Positions 43,135 to 52,211 are shown, counted from the stretch's first letter. The stretch is DNA of 64,000 nucleotides from Butyrivibrio sp. (GCA_017615275.1 JAGAAO010000038.1:56544-120543); one strand, 5' to 3'. Notes: generated from the sequence alone by a model not told the origin. A program made the numbers and translations.

Positions 43135-43674
43135 ATGTTTACAAAAGAGAAATTGATCATTGAATTACCCAAAGTGGATTACAATCTTTATTTCACAAAA
43201 GATTCGATCCTGTTTTTGGCAATCATCATATCGATTTTGTTTTCGGTAGTAATGTGTCTTTGGGGACATCATTATTTCAAGGTGATTGCGGAAGTTCTTG
43301 CGGGAGCCGGAATTATGGCTGCAGGAATGATTTTGTTGGATCCGATTATTTCGAGTCCTACAGTGAAAATGTTTTTGCTTGTACTTTTGGTATTTGTATC
43401 CATGAGTATTGTGTTGAGTTTAATAACACATGTATTCAAAAAGGATGACAAGAACAAGGCACAAGCGGGAACGGGGCGGTTTTACCGCGTTGTTGCACCA
43501 ATTGTAGGTGCCGGATTATTGTTCGGTGTCTTTTACACATGTGTCTATTGCGACATTGTGTTTGACGCGATCGTAGCAATGGTGTTTGCATGTCTTGGTT
43601 ATCTTAATCAGATACGTACCAGAGGACATGTGACAGTGTTCCGTACCTATGATGATATATATTACGGGAGGTGA
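43135..43674 (+). CDS. Hypothetical membrane protein at the head of the exopolysaccharide operon
   Basis: A 179-residue protein with about six hydrophobic segments (roughly 25-45, 48-66, 78-100, 120-140, 142-160) and a short basic C-terminus, not recognised with confidence. The alternating glycine-rich helices are vaguely like TMEM198/DUF4203 proteins. It overlaps the following VTC gene region closely (stop at 43672-43674, VTC ATG at 43677), so it is likely co-translated with it. Confidence 0.65.
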   Translation: MFTKEKLIIELPKVDYNLYFTKDSILFLAIIISILFSVVMCLWGHHYFKVIAEVLAGAGIMAAGMILLDPIISSPTVKMFLLVLLVFVSMSIVLSLITHVFKKDDKNKAQAGTGRFYRVVAPIVGAGLLFGVFYTCVYCDIVFDAIVAMVFACLGYLNQIRTRGHVTVFRTYDDIYYGR

Positions 43675-43676
43675 CT

Positions 43677-44363
43677 ATGCTTGATGTAAGTAGAAAAGAG
43701 CTTAAGTATCTTATCGGAACCGATGAGATATACATTTACAAGAGCAAGCTTGAAAAGATCATGGACGCCGATCCGCATAATAAAGACGGTGGCTACACAA
43801 TAAGATCACTGTATTTTGACACATTCCATGATAACGATTATATGGAGAAGATTGACGGACTGGATAAGCGACAGAAAATACGTATGCGAATCTACGACGG
43901 AAGCACAAGTATAATCAAGCTTGAACTTAAAGCTAAGGAGGGTGATTTCCAGAGAAAAAGATCCCTCACGCTCAATCTCGAGGAAGCAGAAAGTTTGATA
44001 GATGGGGACTATACCTTTCTGATGGAGAGACCTGAGCACTTTGCCCACGGACTGTACACTATGATGCACACAAAGGGCTATATTCCAAAATGTATCGTTG
44101 AATACGACAGAATGGCATTCATGAACGAGTTCAACGATATAAGAATAACGTTTGATATGAACCTTAGAGCTTTGGAGGATCCGTCTGAATTTTTTAAAGC
44201 CAACATTGATGCGTACCCGGTAGCTGACCCTGCTGAGACGACAATGGAAGTTAAATACAACGGATTTTTGTTCTCATATATTAAGCAGACACTTGATGTT
44301 GTGAACAGACCAAGGATATCAAACAGTAAATATGTAAGATCCAGAGCTTTTGCAAAACAGTAA
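43677..44363 (+). CDS. VTC domain polyphosphate polymerase-like protein, copy 2
   Basis: A 228-residue VTC/CYTH-fold protein with RKELKYLIG (the ExK tunnel motif), YTIRSLYFDT, KIRMRIYDG, IKLELKAK, VEYDRMAF and TTMEVKYNGFL. It is homologous to copy 1 at 39081 but clearly diverged. GGGAGG sits 8 bases before ATG 43677. As in copy 1 the next gene encodes a DUF4956 protein. Predicted to act on ATP or polyphosphate at the membrane; the true bacterial substrate is not established. Confidence 0.88.
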   Translation: MLDVSRKELKYLIGTDEIYIYKSKLEKIMDADPHNKDGGYTIRSLYFDTFHDNDYMEKIDGLDKRQKIRMRIYDGSTSIIKLELKAKEGDFQRKRSLTLNLEEAESLIDGDYTFLMERPEHFAHGLYTMMHTKGYIPKCIVEYDRMAFMNEFNDIRITFDMNLRALEDPSEFFKANIDAYPVADPAETTMEVKYNGFLFSYIKQTLDVVNRPRISNSKYVRSRAFAKQ

Positions 44364-44405
44364 TAAAAAGAGAAAGATAGTAAGAGAAAGAGAGAGATTT
44401 ATAAA

Positions 44406-45092
44406 ATGAAAGAGCATCTTTACACGCAACTTATGGACACAGCAGGAACATTAACTGTTGAACAGATTATTTATAACTTTGTAGCAGCATGTATCCTCAG
44501 TATCATGATTTACATTTCATACAGAGTATCCCACTCAGGTGCGGTATACAGCAGAAAGTTTAACGTATCACTCGTTATGCTTGCGCTCGTTACAACACTT
44601 GTTATGAATGTTATCGGAAACAACATCGCATTGTCACTTGGTATGGTCGGTGCGTTGTCAATCGTTCGTTTCAGAACAGCTATCAAAGATCCCAGAGATA
44701 CAGCTTACATTTTCTGGTCAATCGCAATTGGTATCACTTGTGGTGTATCCAATTACCTCATTGCAGGAATCGGAACATTTGTTATTTTCGTATTCCTTAT
44801 CCTCTTCGGTGTAGTAAGAGACAATGAGAGAATCATGATCGTTATGAAGTCAGAGGCTGATAAGGTAGAAGAGCTTGACAAAGAGATCGTTTCATTCTTT
44901 GCAGGTAAGGCTACAATGAAGCTTCAGAATGTTAACAAGGACAAGAATGTAGCAGAGCTTATCTATGAGATTTCTGAGACAAACCTTAAGAAGCGTGAAA
45001 AAGCTAACGGAGCTTTTGTTCCCGGTTTTTCTACTAAGGAAGGGGTTAAGACAGTTAGTCTCGTAAGACAGGACGAGGAAATTAACCAGTAA
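44406..45092 (+). CDS. DUF4956 membrane protein, copy 2
   Basis: A 228-residue membrane protein with four predicted helices and a cytoplasmic C-terminal domain. The core is SLGMVGALSIVRFRTAIKDPRDTAYIFWSIAIGI, almost the same as in copy 1. It lies between the second VTC gene and cotH. The codon choice is smoother than in the flanking genes, hinting at higher expression. Confidence 0.9.
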   Translation: MKEHLYTQLMDTAGTLTVEQIIYNFVAACILSIMIYISYRVSHSGAVYSRKFNVSLVMLALVTTLVMNVIGNNIALSLGMVGALSIVRFRTAIKDPRDTAYIFWSIAIGITCGVSNYLIAGIGTFVIFVFLILFGVVRDNERIMIVMKSEADKVEELDKEIVSFFAGKATMKLQNVNKDKNVAELIYEISETNLKKREKANGAFVPGFSTKEGVKTVSLVRQDEEINQ

Positions 45093-45116
45093 TTAAGTAG
45101 GAATGAGTGGGCACAG

Positions 45117-46760
45117 ATGCGAAAGATATTTGAAATAAAGGAAAGAGGAGCTCTTGTTGCACTTAGCCTTTTGATGGTATTTATCATGGCATTCTTAAGC
45201 TTTTGCAATTCGGATGACAGGTATGGGATAAGTCCCGACGGAACCTATGCAAGCCTTAAGCCGGATGCATCAACTGATGATCCTCTTCTGTATATAGATA
45301 AAGATTTTAAAGTTAAGCAAGGTTTTCATACAAACCTTCCCATCGTAGTTCTTTCACTTGACACTGAACTTCCCGTATACAAGAGGTTTAGGAACGGTCA
45401 GGAAGAATTGTTGGACGAAGGAGATCCCTACACATCGGGAAGCATCAGAGTAATAGACAGCGGAACGGGAGATAATTCTCTTGCAACACCCGCAAGTTAC
45501 AACAGTGCAATCCGCATCAAGATGAAGGGACACTCTTCATTCATGTATGACAAGAAACAGTTTAAATTTAAATCTGTTTACGCTGACGGAAAAGAGAACG
45601 ATACAAGCATCCTTGGCATGGGCGAGGGAAGCGAGTGGGTTCTCAACGGAAGTATGGCAGATAAGAGCATGATAAGAAATTATCTTGCATATAGAATTGC
45701 ATCGGAGATCGGTGGAAATAACATGGCTCCGGACAGCAGATTCTGCGAAGTTCTCGTCGAGAAAAACGGCTCATATGAGTATCAGGGCGTATACCTTCTT
45801 ATGGAGACCATCTCAAGGGGTGATGAGAGAGTAAAGATCGATCAGTACAACCCTAAGAATGTATACTCCAGCTATATCGTAAGAAGAGACAGAAAAACAA
45901 ATTACGATATAATGCTCAATACTTACGGCAGAGAGACAGGAAAAGTTATACAGGAAGTAAAGCCTTATGACAACTGGATCGGTCTTAAGTATCCTTCACA
46001 GTCAAAGGTTACGGACGAGACTGTTGCGTACATTGAAAAAGATTTCTCCAAGATGGAGAAAGTCGTATATTCTGATGATGTTTCGGTATTCAGAGCATAC
46101 GACAAATATATAGATACACAGACATTTGCAGATTATTTCCTGATCAACGAGTTCTTTGGAAACTACGATGCAGGTAAGCATTCGACTTACATGTACAAGA
46201 ATTCCGGAGAAAGACTCAAGATCGGACCCGTTTGGGATTTCGACCAGGCGCTTAACAACAACCCTTTGGTTGAAATGGATCTGGAAGATCTTGCGTTCCA
46301 CACGCAGGATATTTACAAGCAGATATGTAATGACAAGAAATTTGTAAAGATTCTGAAGAACAGATTTACTTACCTTCGTCAGAATCAGTTGTCTACAGAT
46401 CACATATTTGACGTTATAGATGAAACTACAGCATACCTTAAATCGGCTCAGGTAAGAGAGTGGTACAGATGGGCAGATGATTATCTTGATCCTTCAAATG
46501 AGAATCCACATAACTATCATCTTGAGTCATATGAGAAAGATGGTGTGACATTATCAAGATTTACGGATGAATATGCAGACGAGATCTATGTTATTAAGAG
46601 TTTCATCCAGAAGCACGGCGAAGTCGTGCAGCTTGACCTCGGAAATATTCTTGGTTCGGCGCAGCTTAACACTACCGTAGGAGGAATAAGAGAACTTTTG
46701 CTTATGGCAACACTTATGTTGCTTATTATTCCGTCATATTTGATTCAGAGAAAGGGGTAA
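45117..46760 (+). CDS. CotH kinase family membrane protein
   Basis: A 547-residue CotH protein with an N-terminal signal anchor (about 12-31) and a C-terminal membrane helix (about 524-542), so the kinase domain faces outside. Kinase-like motifs are MKGHSSFMYDKKQFKFK, EWVLNGSMADKSMIRNYLA, YQGVYLLMETISR and the metal-binding WDFD (Asp374). Spore-coat CotH phosphorylates coat proteins; here the substrate is unknown. It links the VTC-DUF4956 pair to the polysaccharide genes, 24 bp and 3 bp from its neighbours. Confidence 0.9.
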   Translation: MRKIFEIKERGALVALSLLMVFIMAFLSFCNSDDRYGISPDGTYASLKPDASTDDPLLYIDKDFKVKQGFHTNLPIVVLSLDTELPVYKRFRNGQEELLDEGDPYTSGSIRVIDSGTGDNSLATPASYNSAIRIKMKGHSSFMYDKKQFKFKSVYADGKENDTSILGMGEGSEWVLNGSMADKSMIRNYLAYRIASEIGGNNMAPDSRFCEVLVEKNGSYEYQGVYLLMETISRGDERVKIDQYNPKNVYSSYIVRRDRKTNYDIMLNTYGRETGKVIQEVKPYDNWIGLKYPSQSKVTDETVAYIEKDFSKMEKVVYSDDVSVFRAYDKYIDTQTFADYFLINEFFGNYDAGKHSTYMYKNSGERLKIGPVWDFDQALNNNPLVEMDLEDLAFHTQDIYKQICNDKKFVKILKNRFTYLRQNQLSTDHIFDVIDETTAYLKSAQVREWYRWADDYLDPSNENPHNYHLESYEKDGVTLSRFTDEYADEIYVIKSFIQKHGEVVQLDLGNILGSAQLNTTVGGIRELLLMATLMLLIIPSYLIQRKG

Positions 46761-46763
46761 AAA

Positions 46764-48197
46764 ATGATATTTTCAAGTATACCGTTTTTAGTATATTTTT
46801 TCCCTATCGTTTTTCTGGGATATTATATACTCTCCTTCTCAAGAATGGCACAAAATATATGGCTGTTAATAGCAAGTCTCTTGTTTTATGCCTGGGGAGA
46901 GCCAATATATGTATTCCTCATGATCGGTTCGATACTGTTTAACAGTATAATCGCGATCATCATAGAGAAAGTAAAAGGTCAAAAGCTTAAGAAAGGCCTG
47001 CTTGTTTTCTCGATAGTCGGAAATATTTCGGTTCTTTTTGTGTTTAAGTACCTTATGTTTGTAGTCGGAATTGTGAATAGTGCATTTGCAGGTCTTTTAC
47101 CCGAGTATAAGATCACGCTTCCTATCGGAATTTCATTCTTCACATTCCAGGCACTTTCATATGTTGTTGATGTGTACAGAGGAACAACGAAAGCGGAAAA
47201 TCCTTTCTATGTAGGACTTTACGTAGCTTTCTTCCCTCAGCTTATTGCGGGACCCATCGTACAGTACAACTCGATCGCAGAGCAGATAAGAAGCAGAAAG
47301 AGCAGCATAGATAAAGTTGCACTCGGCTTATCACGTTTTGCTGTAGGTGTAGGTAAGAAGATCCTTATTGCGAATAACCTTGCTATTATTGCGAACGAAG
47401 TATTTAACTGGTCACTCATCGGTAGCGACAAGTTGGCTGTTCCCGCAACACTTGCATGGCTTGGATCTATTGCATATTCACTTCAGCTGTATTTCGACTT
47501 TTCGGCATATTCAGATATGGCGATCGGTCTCGGACTTTGCTTTGGATTTAAATTTAAAGAGAACTTCAACTATCCTTACGTTGCCGGATCTATTTCAGAG
47601 TTCTGGAAACGTTGGCATATTTCTTTGACAGATTGGTTCAGAGATTATGTATATATTCCTCTCGGAGGAAACAGAGTTGCAAATAAGGATACCATGGTTA
47701 GAAACCTTGCTATAGTTTGGCTTCTTACAGGTATCTGGCACGGTGCAAACTGGACATTCATTGTTTGGGGAATGTTCTTCTTTGCATTCCAGCTCTTTGA
47801 GAGAATTTTGGATTTTGATAATCACGTTCACAATGAATTCTTTAAGCATGTATATACCTTGCTGATAGTTAATTTCCAGTGGGTATTGTTCAGAGCTGAT
47901 GATATTTATCAGGCAGGACGTTTTTATCTTAACATGTTTGGACTTAACAATAACGGAATACTCAGCCAGACGGCATTAATGTTCGTAAGAGAATATTGGA
48001 TGTTCTTATTGGCAGGAATTATTTTCTCAACACCGATTATCCCGATGCTGAACAAGTGGTTCCATTCACATGAGAAAACTCCGATTCATGTAGCATATTC
48101 AATCGCATATCCCGTACTTATGTCGGTTATGGTGATCGTATGTATCAGCTATCTTGTTATCGGAAGTTACAATCCGTTTATTTACTTTAATTTCTAA
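46764..48197 (+). CDS. MBOAT family O-acyltransferase (AlgI/DltB-like)
   Basis: A 477-residue polytopic membrane protein of the MBOAT family, with the core NYPYVAGSISEFWKRWHISL, RDYVYIPLGGNR and the catalytic-histidine motif LLTGIWHGANWTF (His326). AlgI-type members pass acetyl groups across the membrane to a periplasmic or surface transferase for O-acetylation of exopolysaccharide. Its partner is probably the DHHW protein encoded 14 bp downstream. Confidence 0.94.
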   Translation: MIFSSIPFLVYFFPIVFLGYYILSFSRMAQNIWLLIASLLFYAWGEPIYVFLMIGSILFNSIIAIIIEKVKGQKLKKGLLVFSIVGNISVLFVFKYLMFVVGIVNSAFAGLLPEYKITLPIGISFFTFQALSYVVDVYRGTTKAENPFYVGLYVAFFPQLIAGPIVQYNSIAEQIRSRKSSIDKVALGLSRFAVGVGKKILIANNLAIIANEVFNWSLIGSDKLAVPATLAWLGSIAYSLQLYFDFSAYSDMAIGLGLCFGFKFKENFNYPYVAGSISEFWKRWHISLTDWFRDYVYIPLGGNRVANKDTMVRNLAIVWLLTGIWHGANWTFIVWGMFFFAFQLFERILDFDNHVHNEFFKHVYTLLIVNFQWVLFRADDIYQAGRFYLNMFGLNNNGILSQTALMFVREYWMFLLAGIIFSTPIIPMLNKWFHSHEKTPIHVAYSIAYPVLMSVMVIVCISYLVIGSYNPFIYFNF

Positions 48198-48211
48198 AGG
48201 AAGGTGCCGTG

Positions 48212-49444
48212 ATGAAATATTTTACAAAAAAGAGAATATTTGCGGCAGTTTTCTTACTGGGTGTTTTTTCATTCAGTGCCGTAAATATTTATAACAATAG
48301 ATTTACTCTGCTTAAACAAGTAGAGAAGTATGAAAAAGAGCCGCAAAAGATTCCTGAAAAACTTGAAAAAGTTATGGAAGATGACATATACGGCAAGACA
48401 GAATTTGTCGAGACTTACGGCTTTACGCAGAAAGCCCTCGGCAAGGATGAATTCAATGACTTTGAATATGTCAAAGACAAGAAGGGATTCCTTCATTATT
48501 CGGCATTCTATCGTGACGAGCAAAAGAATATTTTTGAGTGTGCTCTCAGGGTAAAGAAACTTCAGAACTATGTTGAGAAGTACGGAACAAAGGTGCTTTT
48601 TGTAATGGCACCTGCAAAGTACAACAGACAGTATACTGAGTTTGCGATGGGAACGCCGGTAAACGATCCTTCGGAAGATACATATGAGATGCTGGTTTAT
48701 CTCAACAGACTGGGAGTTCCGTGCATCAACCTCGCTGAGAATATTCCGAACAGTGAGATACCTTACGAACAGGCATTTTTCAAAACTGACCACCACTGGA
48801 CAGTTCCTGCCGCATTTGATGCGACAAAGATAATTGTTAACGATCTCAACGACAGATATGGTGCAAATCTTGATCCTACAGGATATTACCTGTCGGACGG
48901 AGCATATACCAAGAAGGAATATAAGAATCAGATGCTCGGTTCAATGGGAAGAGATACCGGTATCATTTATTCCGGTCGTGAAGATTTTACAGCTTATCTT
49001 CCTAATTTCAGTGGTCATTACAAGAGAACCTATGTAATGGACGGCGAGGAAACTTTGGAAGGAACATATACGGATGCGCTTTTGGACCCTACAGTTCTTG
49101 AGCCTACCCTCAATCTTTATGAGGATTCACCGTATTCACTTTATATTAAACAGGTTACAAACCTTGAGCATATTGAGAATCTCGATAACACTGACGGTCC
49201 AAGTGTACTTATGGTAAGAGATTCATTCTTTGGACCCGTTATCTCCTTCATGGCACCTATGTGCAGCAAGATTGATGCAATCTGGTCTATGGAGAAGATG
49301 GATGACATAAACGTAGGCGAATACATAAAAGGACAGTATGAAAAAGGAGAGAAGTACGATTATCTCATAGTTGAGTACTATCCTCACAACCTTGAAGAAG
49401 ATGCTTTTAAATTCTTCCGTGGAGATCACGAAAATGAAAATTAA
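48212..49444 (+). CDS. DHHW family (AlgX/AlgJ-like) surface protein
   Basis: A 410-residue protein with a single N-terminal anchor (about 6-25) and an extracellular SGNH-like domain. The DHHW family signature is TDHHW (Asp193-Trp196), with FVMAPAKYNRQY and MVRDSFFGPVISFMAP as further SGNH-like blocks. Such proteins complete polysaccharide O-acetylation begun by an MBOAT protein. ATG 48212 is chosen over the adjacent GTG because of the GGAAGG spacing. The end overlaps the glycosyltransferase gene by 11 bp. Confidence 0.88.
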   Translation: MKYFTKKRIFAAVFLLGVFSFSAVNIYNNRFTLLKQVEKYEKEPQKIPEKLEKVMEDDIYGKTEFVETYGFTQKALGKDEFNDFEYVKDKKGFLHYSAFYRDEQKNIFECALRVKKLQNYVEKYGTKVLFVMAPAKYNRQYTEFAMGTPVNDPSEDTYEMLVYLNRLGVPCINLAENIPNSEIPYEQAFFKTDHHWTVPAAFDATKIIVNDLNDRYGANLDPTGYYLSDGAYTKKEYKNQMLGSMGRDTGIIYSGREDFTAYLPNFSGHYKRTYVMDGEETLEGTYTDALLDPTVLEPTLNLYEDSPYSLYIKQVTNLEHIENLDNTDGPSVLMVRDSFFGPVISFMAPMCSKIDAIWSMEKMDDINVGEYIKGQYEKGEKYDYLIVEYYPHNLEEDAFKFFRGDHENEN

Positions 49445-51740
49445 GATTTGCTTTTGGATAAATACATTTTTTTCTATTCTGTATCTTGTATGGAGAATAT
49501 TCTTTACCATTCCGTTTGGATGCGGATGGTTGTCAGTTATGTGCGGCGTTATTCTTCTTGTGCTTGAAGCTCTCGGTATGGTCGAGGCGTTTGTTCACTT
49601 TATGAATATGCATTCCGTAAGTGATTACAAGGTTCCCGATGTGCCGAAGGAGCGTTTTCCTCACATCGATGTGTATATTTCCACATACAGTGAGGAGCCG
49701 GAGCTTTTGTACAAGACCATCAACGGCTGCAAAAACATGGAATATCCGGACAAGAGCAAAGTGCATATTTACCTTTGCGATGATAACAGAAGACCGGAGA
49801 TGGAAGAGCTTGCCAAGAAGATGGGCGTTAACTACTTGAAGCGTGCCGATAACAAGGGCGCTAAGGCAGGTAACCTGAACCATGCTCTTGCGCATTCGAC
49901 ATCACCTTACGTTCTTACATTCGACGCTGATATGATCCCTCAGAAGAGATTCCTGATGCAGCTCGTGCCGTATCTTGTTGACGCTGAGATGAAGAACGAG
50001 AACAAGAAAGAAGAGGATAAGATAAAGATCGGCTTTATCCAGTCCCCTCAGAACTTTTACAATCCCGACCTGTTCCAGTTCAACCTCTTTTCAGAGGACA
50101 GAATTCCGAACGAACAGGACTATTTCTATAAAGATATTCAGGCTGCCAGAACTAAGAGTAACAGTGTTATTTACGGTGGCTCGAATACGATTATCTCAAG
50201 AGAAGCTCTTGAGGCTATCGGTGGATTCTTTACTGATGCCATTACAGAGGACTTTGCAACAGGTATCCTGATCCAGAGAGCGGGCTTTGTCTGCCTCGGA
50301 ACAAGCGATCCTTTGGCATCGGGACTTTCACCGACAGACATACCTAACCTTATCCAGCAGCGTATTCGCTGGGGACGAGGCGTTATTGCAACCGGAAGAA
50401 AGATGCACATATACACTGCAAAAGATCTTTCTCTTTCTCAAAAATTAAATTATTGGGCATCAATATGGTATTGGTATTCACCGGTTAAAAGACTTGTATA
50501 CATGGTATCACCTATTTTGTATGCAGCATTCGGTTTTACTATATTTAAATGTACCCTACCGCAGGTATTGGCATTCTGGCTTCCGATGTATTTAACGTCA
50601 AATCTGGCACTGAGCCAGCTCTCGGGAAATGTCCGCTCAAACAAGTGGACAGGTATATACGAGACAATCATGTTCCCTTATATGCTGCTTCCTATAACCC
50701 TTGAAACCTTTGGAATCACTCTTAAGAAGTTCAAGGTTACACAGAAGAGTCAGATGAGCGGTAAACAGCACTATGAGCTGTATATGATTCCGTTCCTGAT
50801 ACTTATAGCGCTCTCGGCGCTTGGAATTATACGTTGTATCGCTGTTATTTTCGACAGTTCATCATTCGGCCCCGCAGTGGTTTTGTTCTGGATGATCATG
50901 AACCTTTACTACATGGTAATGGCTGTTCTGTTTATTGACGGTCGTGCGGCTTACAGAAAATCAGAGAGAATACCTCTTGAGATGCCTTGCACATTCACAA
51001 TAAACGGAATCGAGAGACAGGGTGTTACTGTAGACGTATCGGAAGAAGGTCTTGCTGTTCAGTTTGATAAGCCTTACTTCATCGATGAAGAAGCAGAAGT
51101 ACCTGTTGCTCTTAACTGGGAAAATTGTGATACAAACATCGTTACCAAACTTGTATATGTAAAGAGACACCATGAACAGTGGCGTTACGCTATGGTTATT
51201 ACAAATTACAAGGATAGCTATAACGAGTGGCTTAATATCGTTTATAACAGAATTCCGCCGCTTCCTTCCGAGATCATCAAGGACAGTGGAAGTTACGACG
51301 ATATCATGCTTAATACAAATAAGAGACTTGATCCTCCTTCATTCCAGAAGAGAATCTATCCCAGAGTTCTTCTTAACTATGACGGAACTATCGTAGGGGA
51401 AGAGGAGACCAAGGTACATATCAAGAACTTTAACTATGCTTGCATCAATCTTGCGATCTCAAACGGTCCCAAGAAGATGGTCATCAGACTCTTTGATGAT
51501 GTTACTCTCAGCTGCAGCTTTGTATTTAAGAGCCGCGGTAAGAACTGCATCTATCGCATCGAGAACATGCAGGACATCATAGAAGACAAAGAGAAGTACG
51601 CTAAGCTTTTGGACTTCCTTGTTGTTAACAACAAAAAGGCAAGAGGAGAAGATAAGCTTGAGAAGACTGAGAAGAGGCGTAGAGAAAAAGAAGAGGAAAG
51701 ACGCAGACTTATCGTATTCGATGAGCTTGATTGCGTTTAA
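49434..51740 (+). CDS. Cellulose-synthase-like glycosyltransferase with PilZ domain
   Basis: A 768-residue processive GT2 enzyme of the BcsA type. It has two N-terminal helices, a GT domain with DDNR (116-119), DADM (164-167), TED (271-273) and QQRIRW (308-313), and further membrane helices to about 503. A PilZ domain carries the c-di-GMP-binding RKSER (508-512) and DVSEEG (534-539). A second PilZ-like segment retains RIYPR (640-644) but lacks a DxSxxG motif. A charged coiled-coil tail ends it. It likely polymerises and exports a beta-glucan activated by c-di-GMP. A strong terminator follows. Confidence 0.93.
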   Translation: MKIKICFWINTFFSILYLVWRIFFTIPFGCGWLSVMCGVILLVLEALGMVEAFVHFMNMHSVSDYKVPDVPKERFPHIDVYISTYSEEPELLYKTINGCKNMEYPDKSKVHIYLCDDNRRPEMEELAKKMGVNYLKRADNKGAKAGNLNHALAHSTSPYVLTFDADMIPQKRFLMQLVPYLVDAEMKNENKKEEDKIKIGFIQSPQNFYNPDLFQFNLFSEDRIPNEQDYFYKDIQAARTKSNSVIYGGSNTIISREALEAIGGFFTDAITEDFATGILIQRAGFVCLGTSDPLASGLSPTDIPNLIQQRIRWGRGVIATGRKMHIYTAKDLSLSQKLNYWASIWYWYSPVKRLVYMVSPILYAAFGFTIFKCTLPQVLAFWLPMYLTSNLALSQLSGNVRSNKWTGIYETIMFPYMLLPITLETFGITLKKFKVTQKSQMSGKQHYELYMIPFLILIALSALGIIRCIAVIFDSSSFGPAVVLFWMIMNLYYMVMAVLFIDGRAAYRKSERIPLEMPCTFTINGIERQGVTVDVSEEGLAVQFDKPYFIDEEAEVPVALNWENCDTNIVTKLVYVKRHHEQWRYAMVITNYKDSYNEWLNIVYNRIPPLPSEIIKDSGSYDDIMLNTNKRLDPPSFQKRIYPRVLLNYDGTIVGEEETKVHIKNFNYACINLAISNGPKKMVIRLFDDVTLSCSFVFKSRGKNCIYRIENMQDIIEDKEKYAKLLDFLVVNNKKARGEDKLEKTEKRRREKEEERRRLIVFDELDCV

Positions 51741-51744
51741 TGCT

Positions 51745-51773
51745 GAGCCGGCGCGTTTGCGCCGGCTCTTTTT
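51745..51773 (+). terminator. Terminator of the exopolysaccharide operon
   Basis: GAGCCGGCGC-GTTT-GCGCCGGCTC perfect 10-base stem and tetraloop with a five-T tail. Confidence 0.95.
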
Positions 51774-51784
51774 AAGTAATCACT

Positions 51785-51803
51785 AGGTTCGGTCCTTTCG
51801 AAC
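51785..51803. repeat. Dispersed repeat R3, copy 1
   Basis: AGGTTCGGTCCTTTCGAAC, a small hairpin-forming unit (GGTTCG/CGAACC). A copy with one substitution lies at 52212-52230 on the other side of the palindrome array. Confidence 0.7.
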
Positions 51804-51825
51804 CGTAGTGTACTACTTAGTTCCG

Positions 51826-51853
51826 GCGAGCGAACGCGAGAGCGGAACTTCAT
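51826..51853. repeat. Dispersed repeat R4, copy 1
   Basis: A 28-bp GC-rich unit beginning GCGAGCGAACGCGAG and ending GAACTTCAT. It has three substitutions relative to its second copy at 52171-52198. Confidence 0.7.
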
Positions 51854-51885
51854 CTATTTTTCTTAATGCGACAGCCCTATTAAAG

Positions 51886-51934
51886 GCGCTCCGCAAAGTT
51901 GCGTGGTTCGCGGAATGGTAGATAATTGCTTCGC
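51886..51934. repeat. Dispersed repeat R2, copy 1
   Basis: A 49-bp unit opening GCGCTCCGC and closing TCGCGGAATGGTAGATAA then TTGCTTCGC. A second copy with conserved ends and a varied middle is at 61959-62008. Both lie shortly after a transcription terminator. Confidence 0.7.
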
Positions 51935-51973
51935 GCGCGAGCAGTGTAATTACGCAGAATAATTGCGGTGAAT

Positions 51974-52160
51974 CCAGATTAAATTACCGAATATGATGCG
52001 ATTTATCTGGGATTTTAAAGCGATTTTGAGTGACAGGCTGTGATAATTCCAGATAAAAGAGATGAAAGTCATGCGATTTATCTGGAAATTAAAGGAAATA
52101 TTGTGTGAAAAGTCTCGTCAATCCCAGATAAAAACGCTATAAGTTATAGTATTTATCTGG
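51974..52160. repeat. Tandem array of three 37-bp palindromes with a 75-bp period
   Basis: Palindromes at 51974-52010, 52049-52085 and 52124-52160, each exactly 37 bp, with arms CCAGATAAA / TTTATCTGG (the first has one change in the left arm) and 19-base centres that differ. Starts are exactly 75 bp apart, leaving two 38-bp spacers that share loose similarity (ATTAAAG…TTGTGTGAAAAG type). A solitary relative is at 12472-12508. Not coding in any convincing frame. Confidence 0.85.
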
Positions 52161-52170
52161 ATTCAGAGCC

Positions 52171-52198
52171 GCGAGCGAATGCGAAAGCGGAACATCAT
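52171..52198. repeat. Dispersed repeat R4, copy 2
   Basis: GCGAGCGAATGCGAAAGCGG-type unit; see copy 1 at 51826. It abuts the third palindrome of the array. Confidence 0.7.
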
Positions 52199-52211
52199 TT
52201 AACTAACCAAT

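Noticed and set aside
43135-51740. Spore-coat operon because of CotH
   Set aside because: Neighbours are polysaccharide synthesis and acylation genes; no coat proteins or sporulation-sigma promoters were recognised, so the CotH family name is not taken as evidence of a coat role.
51785-51803. tRNA T-arm-like GGTTCG...CGAACC
   Set aside because: It is only a short hairpin with a second copy at 52212; there is no acceptor, D-arm or anticodon arm around it.
51974-52160. CRISPR array
   Set aside because: Repeats and spacers have fixed lengths like a CRISPR, but the repeats are not near-identical, only three exist, a solitary copy lies elsewhere and no cas genes are present.
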